A stretch of DNA of 64,000 bases from Camarhynchus parvulus (lineage: Eukaryota; Chordata; Aves; Passeriformes; Thraupidae), in assembly GCF_901933205.1 (NCBI RefSeq), contig NC_044581.1, positions 13,853,501-13,917,500 on the forward strand. The letters run 5' to 3'. The stretch's first letter is position 1. Every line of letters starts with the position of its first letter. Under the pieces are notes generated by a model. It did no database searches, was not told the origin of the DNA, and saw nothing but the letters and a program-made list of their open reading frames with translations. Positions 23,611 through 37,500 of this stretch are shown piece after piece. The position numbers and the translations under genes were made by a program.

Positions 23611-26600
23611 GTAAGTGTGTCTTTTCTGGGTGAATCAGGTATTAGACAGAATTTAATAAAAGTTGATGGCATAAGCAGAAGGATGAGCTGAGTGCAATGT
23701 AAGAGTAATGATCAGTTAAAATTGCTTCCATGTAGAGTGGCAGTGAAATGGGAAGTGCCTGATTTAGCTTTATGTTCACACACAGCACACAGCTGTACCC
23801 TGGAGAGGAACAAACCTGGCAGCAGCTCCAAGGCGAGAGACCATGGAAAGCCTGCAGGATGGGAGCTGGAAAGAAGGGTGGCCTGTGTGGTGGCTTTTTA
23901 ATAACTGCAGGAATATTTCCTTTAGTTTGAATTCTTTCTTCATTTGGACTCACAGGACATGAGCTAGAAATGTGGTGTCATGATGAGGATACTCATAGAA
24001 ATAGAGAATTCTATCAGCACGGCTGCTCCAGGCTGTGGCAGGGTATTTGTCCTTACAGAACTCCAGTTTGGTTTGGAAGTTTGAATATAAGCTGAGAGTA
24101 GGGTGTCATAAGCAGGAAGCCCTTCTGAGAGGTTACTGAAGAGCAGATTAAGAAAAGGTTTGCCATGGTGGAATTGGCCTTTTTGCTTTGCTGGGTAGCC
24201 CAGTAGTTTAAGCACCAAGGGGAGTCTGCACACTGCATGCTTTCAGTGATCCTGCACCATGGAATCAGGGGCAAAGAAATCATGCCAAAGTACACCAGTC
24301 TGTTCTCAGAGAACTCACAGAGGTGAAACGGAAACCAGCTGTGAAGGGGGCAGAGGGAATGAGAAACACTTAAGTAATAGAAATTTAATTACTGTGAATT
24401 TTCATCATAAACAGATCAGAAGTAGACCACGCCTGAGTGTACTTCCTGGTCTTCAGTTATCTTTAATTAGAAAATATTCTAATTATTTTTATTCCCAGGA
24501 AATTGTATATTGTCAGGCCCAGGGAATTCTATATTGTCCAACTATTTTTTTTTCTTTTATGTAAACGTTGAGAGGTATGCTTTAGAACAGAGGGACTTAT
24601 TAATTAAATGTTCTGTTTCATTACACATATCCTAAATTATCTAGATAGTTTACACATTTAGGCATCTTTAGTTTTAGATATTCTATACTCAGATATTAAT
24701 TTGTTAGGAACTTATGTTTTTATTAAGTTGCTTGTAAATACAAGTGTAAATAAATATATTCAAATGATTCAGACAAAGTTATCTTCATGTAGTAATAAAA
24801 GCCATTCAATTGCCTTCTATATTTTGATCTGTAGCATGAGATTGATTTATCTGTACCATTTTCTATGCTCAATGTTATCCCTGTCACTAAATAAGTGATC
24901 AGATTTTTAATTATCTGCAATATTATGTGAGTTATGAAGGATGCTTCTCAGCATATAGAACCATTGCAGTGCTCAATCAGTGTCATTTCACATATGATGA
25001 GTTGAATAGTTTTTTTCTGTGTGGAGTTTAAATTCTGCTTCTCCTGTTCAATTTATTGTACATTTTCCTAAGTTTTGTTATTTAAAACTTGAGTTTCTAA
25101 TTTAAGTTTCTTCTTAAGCGCCCCACCCCAGTTTTCCTTCAGAGTATGTTTGAAATATGATCAATCTCCTCCGTATATGCAGGTAAAAATTCTGTGCAGA
25201 TAAATCAAAGTCTGGGTTTGCAAAGGAGAACATTATTCCATTATCAAATAAATCACTCAGTTTATGACTCCTTTTAACTGCACTGCTAGAAGTTATTTAC
25301 TGAATGATCATGAATTACAGATGGTATTTCACTCAGAGTCACAGATACCTGAACAGGTCAAATATTTTAGTCCATAACCACAGCACAAAACAAGAAAATG
25401 TGAAGGCTAAATCTAATAGCTCTTTGGTATTTCACACATAAATAGAGCTTTTTATATTTGCTTCAAGATTAGTATTTCTTGGTATCTGTATAGTTTATAA
25501 GTTAATATGTAATTGTACTTTAATTCTGAGGGTCCCAGAACAGTTTTGAGCCCAGATGGGGTTGGTGTTGGCAGTGCAGGTTTGGTGCTGACTGCCATGG
25601 GTGGGTGGCTCTGTGCCCTTCTCAGCTTTGTACAAGAGGAAAGCACAGAACAGCTGCATGGAATTCCAGCCCATCCTTTAAAAAACACCCCAGTCTAGGC
25701 ATTTGCTGAGGTGAAGTCTCATGATTCAGCAAAGCCCCTCCATGCTAAGTACAGAAAAATGAGGTACAAAAATAAACACCATGGCTGAGTACATAAAGTC
25801 CCAATGTTTCTGTTAGGGTGCTATGGAATCTAGTCACTATTGGAGTTTCATATCCATAACTTCAGTTGTGATGGATTTCAGTAATTTAGTGGCTGTTGCA
25901 TCCAGGTGTTCATTCCTTGCCATGCTGCGCAGGGTGCTGTCAGCCTGCCTGGTTTATTTTCTGTCCAGTAAGATGTCATAAATTCCTTTTGATAGAAGAG
26001 AGTTTTCTTTGGTTCACTTGTGGATCAAATAGTACAGGATTGTTTTGGTATCCGAGCTTTAACAGGATCTCAGAAGGGCAGGGTGGCCACTGATATTTGT
26101 GAGTCCTCTGCACAAAGTCTGGAGCTTGAAGCCGGTGCCTGAAGAAAGATCCTTGTGTTTTCCTTTGGTGATGGAGCAGGAGGGCTTCTTACTTCACGCT
26201 GACACAGGCAGAAATTAAAATTGTCTGGAGCAGCAACGATGGTACTCATGGCCTGGGGGATTGTCAGCTGCATGCTGGAGGTCACATCCACAAAGGACTA
26301 AAATGATCCCATCAATTTAAGGAAATGTTATGAGAGGCCAAAGGAGTATTGCATCCCACTCTGCTTTGACTTGCTTTGTGCTTGCTGCTATTTCAGACAC
26401 AAACCAGTCTGTTTTCAAATCATGGCTTGATGCTCACTTAAAATAATCTGCAGAGCCCTGCAAAACTATACCAGGACTTGCTAGCAGCAATGTATCTTGA
26501 TTCACATTTTTATAAAGAAGTATTTCAGTTTGCACCAGTTTGCCATAAATGGATGAAACAAAAGAATAATGCTTAGCAATAAAGCAGAATGAAATGGATT

Positions 26601-29600
26601 TATGAACCTTTGCTAGTAATTTCATGAGTTCCTCATGAATTGCACTCAGTGAAGTATATGCAAATACTCAATATTTCTGATGGAGCAGGCAGGTTTACTG
26701 ATCTAGATCTTTGTAGATTTTGACAAACTGTCCCCAAAAAATAAAAATAAAAATTTAAGAATCCTCCAATAAAGCCATCAGTTTTTAAAGTATGAATTGC
26801 TTAGCTTTCACATTTCAAAGCAACCCTTAATTTGAAACTGTTGCTTTACTATGCAACATACAGAAATACTAAAAATTGATCACATTAGGAGGGAACATTT
26901 GTTTGGTACTGGCAATTTTGATATGTTTGAAAAGCTAATGAACTGGGAAATGATGACTTTGTGTTCAAAATGATTTTTGAGTACCCTGTCATGTAAAAAC
27001 AACTTTAATTATGTATTACATCCAATGCTTCTCAGAGAAGCAAAAAAAAAAATCTTATCTAGCCATTTCTCAGGGTATTCAGCATACCAGGAAACAGATC
27101 ATCTTATTACAGAGAATAAAAGCAGTAGGTTTTCTTCTAGTATTTACAGAGTATTTATTATAATGCAAAGAGGGATCACTTCTTTCAAAGAGCCAGTTTA
27201 TCAGGCATGTAATATATAGTACACATGTGTATTAGAAAAATGTGTTTAACATAAAAATGTTTATAATATATTAGTATATTTATATTTTAACTGTCGTTAA
27301 ATAATGAAAAAACAGAGGAGTACTCAGAGCTGTGACTGTGTGTGCAGAAATGCATGTGCTGCTATGTCAGCTTCAAAATTGAGAGCAGAGTATGTCCTGA
27401 TGCTTGGTCCCATGAATTGCCAGAGGATGTGAATGTAGATTTGTAATCTATTTTCATAGCTATCTCAGAGGGGTATGTCAAGGAGTGGCAGCACTTCAGC
27501 TTTGAAACAGATGCTTATAGACTAATGCTATTCCAATTCATGTGTTCCTGAGAATATTCTTCTTGCAATTATAAATCCAGTAGCAAATAACAATCAAAAG
27601 GTTTTTAGTTTTACCTTTTCCAGCATTATTTTGATCCCATAATGCAGAATAGACTAGACTAGACACTCATTGCAGGTGCACACTTGACTTTCCATGGAGC
27701 TCCTTATCATCTGATCATCAACTAAAACCTTTTCTCCCTGGGCATCTGGACCCCAGAGAGATAAAACCTTTGGTTTTTCTGACTCAAAATACAGCCAGTC
27801 CATTTCTAGGCTGCCTGATCTGTTACTATGCCACCAGGACAGACATTATTTCATTCTTCATGGATGAAGGGGCAGACTGTAACTGTGAGGCAAGAGATGA
27901 ATGAGGAAAGGAGAACAGAAGTAGAACAGACACTCCTGGCAGTATGCAACAGAAAAGAGTGATAGGTTGGAAAGGATGCTGCTAGTGTAGTGGAAAAGTT
28001 CTTAAAAATGTTCTTCCTTTCACAGAAATCAAGTTATACTCAAAAATGTTGGTTGAATCTATGGCAAATGGACTTTGCAAGCCAGTTCTGTCTCTGACCT
28101 GCAGGACTCTCGTAGAAGGAGCATTCAGTTTCATTTTCATGGAGTCCACTGTCATCAGAGAACTTGCTTTTTCTTTCCATCTTCTCCATATCACATACTG
28201 TGTCTGATTTTCCTTATGTATTTTTGCCTTTTTACTTGTACTGATTACCAGCACTTTCTTTTGTTCATGTAGCAGCAATTTAACCTGTCCACTTTTAAGA
28301 AAAAACACAAATTTCAAAGAAGCAACCCAAGCAGGCTACATAATGCAAGTATCAGATGGATTGGAATATTTCAGTCTAGCACATCAGGAAATTGTGGTGG
28401 GTAGCAGTACCTTAAAATGAAGTAACAGAGAATAATGAATGAACCATGACTCATAATGAAATCTAGAAGAAAAGAATGTTGAAGCTGGAGCGATAACACA
28501 GTGATGCTGAAATGTCATAAATATCATAAAACTTTGCTGAAAAATGAGATTTGAGCTGAAGCTCGACAAGAAAAGATCTGTAAGACAATAGTTTAGGTTA
28601 GTTTTCAGCCTCTGAATTCGCTGGAAGAGGAGAAGACTTAAATAAGACGTTACATTTGTCATAAGAAATGTAAACATAAGCCTGCTGTGTTCTTAAAAAA
28701 CCCCAAACACAAATGGTGTGTGGGTGTGAATTACTGAGACAGGTTCTATATTTCATTTGCACAGTAATTACAGCTGACAGGTCCCTTTTCTCATTTACTT
28801 CCTGGATGGTTCTCCTGTGTGTCTCCCTGTCTGTCTCTCTTTTTGCAGTAAATTTTACAATTTAAGGTAAATGAAGACAATAAGCAAGAACCCTGTGCAG
28901 AATTAAGCATCTTTGAGTGTGATGGTTGTGGCAGCTTCATGCAGAAGATTCCAGTTAGCATTGTAAAAATATCAAATGATAATCAAGGTTAGGTTCAGAC
29001 TGTCAGAACTGCAGCTGTAATAAATGCAGAGGATCAGAAAATTGCTTCATAATGAAAAGATATATGGCCCTGTTCCAAACCCAAATTCACACCACCAGCA
29101 AATGAGGAGAGGGTATTCCAAGAGCATTTGCAATAGGCCACAGTTATTGAATGCAAAGTGACATATTTGCAATGATCTCATTATTATTCTGTTTATTCTA
29201 ATTTGATAATATACACACTATTCTGTAAACACCTAAACTTTTCTGAGATATTTTAATTTCTTTTTCTAAAAGTTTGCAGTTTTCTCTTTCTGTGTTGGAT
29301 AATATTTATTCTTATAGAGTGAGAAGTATTTTGTGGAAACAGGGGATGCTGAGCCACAAGGGCCACCAAAGGTTGATCTCTGGTCAAGACAAGGCAATTC
29401 TGACCTGGGAAAGGTAATTTTTTAGGAAGGTGTGGGTCTTTCTATGTCTGGTACATTGTGTGGGTATGAAGATGAATCCTGTGTTCATCTGAAGAAATTA
29501 ATTTCCCAGGTGCATTGAATTTTATGGCATTACTCTGAAGTGAGGGAAGGAATTGCAAATACTTGTAAGTCAGGCAGCAGTAATGGAATGACTGGAAAAT

Positions 29601-31100
29601 ACCTGAAGTGGAAATATAAAAAGGACATCGGGAATAGAAGTTGATTTTCCAAACTGATGCAGAATTGAGTTCTTAGTTATAGGTGTGAGTGTAATGTTAG
29701 AACTTCTGATGGTCTGAGTGTCAAGGACAACAACCCAGCTTCTGTCTCAGGGCTGTGGCACTTACAGAACATGCAGGCACCAAGGTAAATAAATTCTACC
29801 TGATTACAAATTACTGTGGCAAAAGAGGAAGGTGTATCTCAACAAAGCAAAATGCAGCTAGTTTTGAAGGTTCTTTGTAAGTTTTCCTCTTTATTTTCTC
29901 TACAGAAGTAATTTTAATTTGCATTTCTGATGCTCATATGTATCTAGAATAGTCACCCACAGGCTGCAAACAGAAAGTAGAAGGTATCCTGAGCTGAGTG
30001 GCAGGAACATTGCTGTGCAGAAACCCTTAACTTCCTCTGCTGACTGGTGCATTAGAGGGAAAATGACTGTAAATTTACTCCACTGACATGGTTGAATGAA
30101 CTGAGACTTCGTGTAAAGAATCATGAGCCAGCACTCAAGTTATGTTCAAGGTCAATTCATTTACATTTGGTAATTAAAAAAAGGCATATTGAAATGCTGT
30201 GAATCTTGAGGAGGATGTATGAAAGCTCATTTATCAGGCTATTATGACGAATATTTTATGCTATTAATGACTTTCCTTCAGACATGCTTATGCACTTGCC
30301 CTTCAAATCCTCTTACATTTCTCTACCTTGTAACTTTGACTCGCTTATGGAAAACGCTGCTTAAAATTCCATGGTCAACAACATGTGGATATTCAGTTCT
30401 CTGGTGTTCCTATAGGAATCTTTACATAAAATGCAGCACTATTTAATCTCTTACATAAGCTTGGGTTAGAGGTTACAAATGTTTATTTTTAGTATTTTAT
30501 TCAGTTAAACATATTCTTCAAAGGCTTAGGCACAAAAAGAATATCTTCTTTTTCCTTTTCCTTTTTACAAGGATACGCAACAGAATATGGGTCTGAAGTA
30601 CTTACTTACAAATTTCTGCACATTTCTTTTTAAAAAATCCTCCAGTACTGAGATATAGGAGCTATGTGGCAAAAGGAACCACAATTTGCACTTACAGCAA
30701 GCTCAAAGCCCTCTGCCAGTGAGTGGATATTAGCCCTTTGCCTAAACTTTGAAGTCTCGGTAGTTATGCTGCTCATCATTACCATGTTCTTTTAAAAGAA
30801 GTAGGTTATTAGAATATGTTAATATTTTCACAGGCAGCAAAGGAATGTCTCAGCTGGAGTCCTGTGTCCATTTTTCCTGAGCAAACTGTGTGGCTTGACT
30901 TCAGGGCAAGCACCTCTTCACCAGAGGCATCAAAGAGCTTCCTGTGGCAAGAACTTCACTGTATCATGGTGAGAAAAATCTCATTCTGATCCTCTAAAAT
31001 TTTTTTACTGAAGACTCTTTGCTGAGATGTTGGGAAGAAACTGAGTTTTGAGTTTAGAGCATTGGAGCTCTAATGGGGACAAGGTGATGTTTAACACTTG
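23611..31100. other. Long AT-rich stretch without a supportable gene
   Basis: Over about 7.5 kb I see only short frames on both strands (111 codons or fewer), scattered A and T runs, and a local 24-base duplication at 24494-24541. Nothing matches a transposon consensus known to me. If the putative exon at 23558 is real, this would be the start of a large intron. Confidence 0.55.
24494..24541. repeat. 24-bp direct duplication
   Basis: Two adjacent 24-base copies start at 24494 and 24518, sharing CCCAGG, AATT and TATATTGTC and differing at about five positions. It is a single local tandem duplication, old enough to have diverged. Confidence 0.75.
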
Positions 31101-31400
31101 ATGAGGGCAAGCCCATTCCTGCTGGTGGCTCTCTTCTCGCAGGAACAAAAGTCATCAAGGTCTGGTGACCAGCCCTGGCCTGCCAAAGGCAGCTCCGCCC
31201 TTAGCTGACCCTGGACCAAGCCCTGGCAGCTCACAGCTGGGAAGGGAGCAGCGCCCAGGGCTCAGCAGCTCACCACACTTGCTGCTCCTGTCCCCATCAT
31301 CTCCCAAACCCAGCTTTGGTTCTCTCTCCACGTCCACTGGTGCTGGTTTGGGGCTCCTTCCCCTTAGCTCAGGGCTGCCTCTGGGGATGCAGTTTTAGTT
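31101..31400. other. GC-richer patch, no gene recognised
   Basis: A few hundred bases of raised GC content carry opposing frames (60 and 77 codons) over the same bases. A CTTCTCGCAG word at 31132-31141 looks like a splice acceptor, but no donor-bounded frame of recognisable content follows. The patch resembles other compositional islands in the window. Confidence 0.45.
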
Positions 31401-34400
31401 GTACTGATGACTTTCAAGGAATATTTAGAGTGGTCTTTTTAAACTCCTGGTTGATTCACTCAGCTGTTCAACTGAAGCCTGTCCCAGGCACAACTTGCTT
31501 TCTTTGCAACAAATTCCAGAGACATTAAAATGTTACACTTTTCAGTCAGGAATCCATTTACTGCTGAGTTTGCGTTATGCAAACGCACTGACAGCCAGTG
31601 CAGCACTGTGGGCAGCCAAGGCAAGATCAGAAAGGCTATTTTCAGAAAAAGCAATGAATCTCAGCACCTTCCATCTAGCATTTGGCTTTGGAATGAAAGA
31701 TGACTTACCTTGAAGAGACAGGGGTGAGTCCTAGGAAAGCTGAAGCAAATTAGTAAAAAGCCAATTTGTCTGTTATACATTTTTAATGAAATGGCCACTC
31801 AGTATCTCAACAATTGTAGTGAGGTTTAGAATTTTTTCCTCTCTAGATTGTGTGTGGGTGATTGCTCTCTCTCCATGATCTAAAGTGACTTGCTCTGAGT
31901 GACTATGACTGTCTGTGGAATTCTGGGGTGGTCCAGTGTCAGTTTCCACTCAAAGGGTGATGCATCCCAAGTTATTCTGCACCATTTTAGTACTGCTCAG
32001 GATATGGTTAATAAAGACTTTTAGAAAACCTGGAAGTATTTTGAATATCACAGGTGGATTTTGAGCTAGCAATACCCCACTGAAAGAGTTAAATGTATAC
32101 ATTTCAGTTAGTTTTAAAAACGTGTACATGATCAGGTGGCTGCATCTTTGCTCACTCTGTGCATATATGTGCTAAATTGTTTCAAATTGTGCAGTTCAAG
32201 ATTTCTGAGGATGTGTAGCCCTTACAATTTTTACAGTATGCCTAGAAATATTTCTGCCTGAACACTATTAAACAATGCTGTCTGTGTCATTCTTTGTTTT
32301 CCTCCATGGACAGCTCTGCTTGCAAACCAGTTTCAGCTGCATTTGACAAAATATGAAAGTCTCAAAATTATTAAGCAGCACAATTATGTCCCAGCAGTGC
32401 CATGGGGTGCTAGAAAGTATTTACTTGATATAGTAGCAACCAAAAGACAGCAGGTGATAGATGAGAATTTTGCCAAGCCTGGCAGCTTACAGGTATGATT
32501 AGCAGCAGGTAATTCCTGCACAACTTGAGAAAATGCAGGCTGGTGAAAGATAAGTTGAATTTCCCATCCATGGAGATAAGCTTCAGCTGGTGTTTGTGCA
32601 TAATCAGAGAAGCTCTGTCTCACTCCTGGTTTGGATTCTGTGGGCACTGAGCAAACAGGAGTTTAGGGTGTGACTTCCCTACAACCCAGAAAAATATGCC
32701 CTGAGCCCCAGGACAGCCCATGGCTTGTTTTGGAACAGCAGTTTCATTTTATTTTTCTGAGCTTTATCTCTCTTATGTTCTCCTTGAGATTCCTTTTCCT
32801 ACCTGTGCTCCCATTTGCTGATATCACCTTTCACAGCTTCCCTCATCCCGCTAAGTTATGCTATTTGATGTTTTAAAAATACTCAGAGTCCAAAAAAAAA
32901 AAAGGAAAAGTAGGAAGCAAAATGGAATAAACAAGTCAGTTCAACTTCTTTTCATCTCTGCTCTTTGTCCTGGGTGCTGCAGGACATCCACCCTGGGATC
33001 ACAGAAAGTTATGCAAGCCCAGATTAGGGCAATTTTCAACATATCTGTATTTCAGACTCAGGTGGTGATTGGAGCTGATGAATATGTATCCAGCAAAACA
33101 GATGAGGCAGAAACCTCCTGCAGAGAGATCCCATTCAATCATTAATAATGGTGGCTTAATCATGCCTGATCTGCTGCTGCTTGCAGCAGACTGAGGGCAT
33201 TAAAGGGGCTTTTAGCTAGATCAGCTTGCATATCTTCTCTGGATCTTTGGCAGGGATGGAAACACACAGGGAATGTTTCTGTAATACAAAATATATATTT
33301 TTTTAAACACCACTTAATTATTTGTCTAACATAATTCTAAAAGCTTTGTCACTACAGTATGGATAAATGGTTTAGTGCCTGGGGATATAGTTTTATTTTA
33401 AAGTTTAAGTGAAATGTTTACCTCAGAGGATCAGAAAGAAGCTTCTGGTCTGGAAAGGTATAGAAACATCTAGTAGGTTGTATTTGCTGGGAAGGTTACT
33501 GCCCTTTTGGGAGGCTGGCTTTTGGTGGTATCAGTACTGACCTTATTTACTCTTGTGATATTAAACTGTTTTTAACAAATTTTCATTTATCATTATAAGG
33601 AATGAATATCTTCCTTCCTCTACACATCATTCAAAATAAAAGGAAATCCAGTTATTTTGCAGTATAACACATGTTCTAAGCATATGACTTAGTGGCAAGT
33701 GTTAGAACATCCTTAAGCACCTCAATGACTTCAGCTGTTCTGAGATGCTGCTCCCAGGAAATGCAGCTCAGTAAGAACATAGAAAAGGAATCTCTTTCTA
33801 AAGGTATTTTTTGCTTGATCAATGCCCAGATGTTGTACCTGAACTGAAATATCTTCTTTTGTGATTTGATTTCACAAAACTGAGCTCTGGTCATATTTCT
33901 GCTTTCATGTAAACGTTGCATGTAGATGCTGAACTAAAGTAGCTTTCATAGGAATTCTGTACCCTGCTTCATCATTCTTCTTATCAAGTTTCACCAGAGA
34001 ACATAACAGATGTTCTGATTTCAGATGACATTGTACCTTTCCAGCCTCCAAAAAAACATTCACTTGACGAAAATCCATAGGTGTCCAGGTTTCACCTTTT
34101 CTATTGCTTGCCTTTTTTTTTTCTTATGAGTGAAAATTCAATGTCTTACTCCAAAAGTGGAAAGTAACTTTATACAATATCTGCACTTGGAAATGTAATT
34201 CAAGTGAGAAAGTTTGGCAGTACAGCAGCTCTTAGGAAAGAAAAGAAACAAGATTGAATCACCAGAGAAAGAAATGGAAACATTTCACTGAACTGGATCC
34301 AAACAATGTGTTGGTGTTGCTCTTCCCAGGCTTTGTTGTGTTTGTATTATGGGATAGCTTTTGCAGGCATCAAGGAATAAAAGTGCCACCAAACACTGTA

Positions 34401-34454
34401 ACTCAGTCAGGGCTTCAGCAGAGCTAAATTTTCCTTATTCTTTCTCTATAGTTT
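31401..34454. other. AT-rich sequence without a supportable gene
   Basis: There is no supported gene. At 31568-31584 a short inverted pair, GTTTGC and GCAAAC, flanks GTTAT and includes an octamer-like ATGCAAAC. At 33174-33189 a CTGCTGC and GCAGCAG pair is separated by TT. A run of eleven A lies near 32894. These are minor sequence features with no assigned role. Confidence 0.55.
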
Positions 34455-34575
34455 GGAGAACACCTTCAGGGCCAGGCTGGATGGGCTGCAGTGGAAGGTG
34501 TCCCTGCCCAGGGCAGGAGGGCTGGAATGAGATCATCTTCAAGGTCCCTTCCAGCCCAAGCCATTCTATGATAAT
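34455..34575 (+). mobile_element. CR1 LINE 3' end, plus orientation
   Basis: The segment follows the 3' terminus of avian CR1. It contains GGCCAGGCTGGATGGG, GTGGAAGGTGTCCCTGCCC, GGGCAGGAGGGCTGGAATGA, GATCATCTTCAAGGTCCC and TTCCAGCCCAAGCCATTCTA, then ends in TGATAATT, a slightly decayed form of the family's terminal short repeat. About fifteen bases of the usual consensus appear missing after GATGGG. It is a severely 5'-truncated, non-autonomous copy with no coding capacity. Lack of an A tail is normal for CR1. Confidence 0.93.
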
Positions 34576-37500
34576 TTGCCTCATTTTGAAAGCTGTAATT
34601 ATGAAATGCTACACAAATGCTTTCAAAAGCAATCTGTAGGAACTGAATCCTCAGCAATTTCTTGTGTAAATCACATTACATACTGATTTTACTGATTTTA
34701 TGGTTTAATGGGACTTTCAAGATACTTCAGTTCTCAGTCTAATATATTTTATATTCAAAACAAAACCTTTTTTTTTTTGTGGTGCTCTGTCAGATCACTT
34801 TTGTTTTCTAAGTGTATTTTCCATGAAATTCTGTCGAGTTACCTAGACAATACTAAAGGCTTCCTTATTGCAGTGGTTATCCTGTGCTTTATGCAAAGCT
34901 TTTGAAGTCATGATGGGGTAGGCTGGCACTCAACTCCCTCTGACATAATGCCATTAATGTTTCTGAAATCTCCTCATCAATATTTTATCACCACAGAAAC
35001 CCTCTTGGAATATTTTGTTTATTATATGGGGCTTGTGATTATTTGTGAAATTTTTCTTTCACAAGAGTATTTTTTCTGTTTTGCCTGTGCAAGGAGTATG
35101 CATTTATTTTATCTTCATGATATTAATGAAAGACTGGAAGATAACTTGCAATTGTTGTCAGTCATTTGCAGTGAACAACAGTTTGTGAAATAAATGTGAA
35201 ATAATATTTTTGGCAGTATTTTAGAAATTTTTACCCAACTCTAGAAATGTATGTGGCCATTAAATAAGTGTCAGAGCTTTAGAGCTCGTCAGAGTGTGTG
35301 TTACAGAATTCCACTGATAGCACTGCATTTCTGTTGGGAAAGCTTCCTTTCTCCAGGGAAGGTACAAAGGTTAATTTCTGAGAGTAATGTATTTTTCATG
35401 CTTGTAGCATATCAACAAACATGTTAATTACAATGTGTTATAATTAACACACTCAGAATGATTCAAATATTTTACTTGGACATATTTCTGTCTTAGGGCT
35501 TTTTCTGGGCTGTTGATTTGCTGTTTTGTATGAGAGCTTGTAATTGCTGTCTGAGCTGCCTGCCTTGGTTTATGGCCTTACTGTGCATCATGGTTGTTCA
35601 TGTGAGAGACAGAAATAGGTATCCAAATTACCAGTGTTCATTGTCCATTCCCATGATTTTGCTATAAAGTGTAGATGGAAAAGATCTTTTAATGCTGTAT
35701 AATCATCATTATAGCTGTTCCGTGGTATTCACTCACCCTTTTAATGTGCTTCATGTTTTCCTTCAGGAATAAGGAAATGCAAAATCCCAAACTAAAATGT
35801 GCATTTATGTCTCCATAATGTGATGTTACCTGGTATCTTCTCATGTGGAATATTGTAGCCCATCTTTATTTGGTTCCCAGTGTGGGATGCTTGTCTACAC
35901 CCCAGTGACTGACCTCATTTTAAACTCTGTTGGAGTAGCATTTTCCTATATAATCTTTTTGACCAGCTTTGATCCTAGAGAGCTTTGATGAAGCTACTAA
36001 TTAGTTTTTTGATTCATCTGTGTTTAGGAAAGAGAGATTTATTATAGTAGCACCCGCTTGTGCCACTGATAATTAAAAGACTGTCAGCATTTTCATTACA
36101 TAACTCATCTCACAGCAGAGAATCCCTCCCCATCTGACACTTTGGATTATTTGTGAATGTGGCACTCTGAAGGACTTGCCACTTAGGCTAAAATTGACTG
36201 AAAACAGCATTCCCATGAACCATTCCAGCCATCACTGCTGGCCTGATACTTGTCTCTCCTGGAAAAAACAGTAGAAAATGAAAAATCAGGACCAGACCCT
36301 GCATATTTGGGATTTGTGTGTGTGGTTTTGGTTTTTTTTTTTAATTAGGAAAATAAGTTGTGCCACAGATAAATTTTAAAAACCAACAACCTAAGAAATA
36401 GTTCCCATGTTTAGAATTTCAGCCTTGTGTATCTTTGTTATAAACCTACAGAAATAATCTGTTGTTGCCACAAAAAGAATTTTTAAACCTTTACAGTTTT
36501 GTCAGCAGCTGGACCCTGTGTTCCTTCTTTTTGCCACATGATCAGTTGGCAGTATGTTATGCATCTGCTTTTTAAAATCTGATTTTCCAAAATACACATA
36601 TGGCCTTTGCTCAGCCTAAGATGTAAGTTCACTTAGTCTGGATCCAATTTAGGGCTGCCCCTGGCTATTCCCATGTGTGAAAAATTCAGTTCACACTGGG
36701 TAGGTCATTGTCCATGGGGTTCAAATGCCACACATTTATCGCACTGTATTAGAAAGGAAAATGTTTTTAATTTATCTAAAATTACCAGCAATTCTGATTT
36801 TGCAGCAATCTACAAAATTGGACTGTGACCTATGAGGAGGAAAATCTTTCTCTAATGAGATATTTTGGTGTCTTTCTATGCCTTCCTAAAAGCCCAAGGT
36901 GAATCCATTTCCCCTGATGTGACTAGAAGCAGCTCTCGGTGTTTCAGGCAAGGCTCTCATCCATTCCTTCAAAATTTATGTATGTTTTATAACAAGGAGG
37001 CAGAGCACACTCACAGACAATATAAATTTTACTGCATAACAATAATTCAGTTTCTTTTCTTTTAAAGACTCTTGAAGCAATACATTATTTTTACTTGGCT
37101 GTCAGTGCGTTTTACATTTATAAAAGTGAGATGGCAGGGGAGGAAATGGGATTGTATTAGACCTCTACTTGCATTTATGCATTTGTGAAATACCATATGC
37201 ATGGTTTATAAATTCTGTTAGATCAAATTCCTACCACTTATCACAACATAAATTTATTTTTTATATCTAGTCTCATTGACTTTTCTAGATGGACTTCTTC
37301 TCCCTCTTCATTTATTTGATCATTTTCTCTATTGATAAATCTGCTGTCAGAAGTAGGAACTTCTCATCAACTTTCTCCATCCTGTAAATTATTTTTTTTA
37401 ATAAGCAGCTTTTAATGATCATCTTTAATGGAAACCAAATAGCAATGTTTTATAATTGGGAGAGAAAAAAAAATGAAGCAGGTCTGGTGTGTTCAGTCAC

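Noticed and set aside
31132..31398. CTTCTCGCAG as a splice acceptor starting an exon
   Set aside because: No donor-bounded frame with recognisable protein follows, and opposing frames cover the same GC-rich bases.
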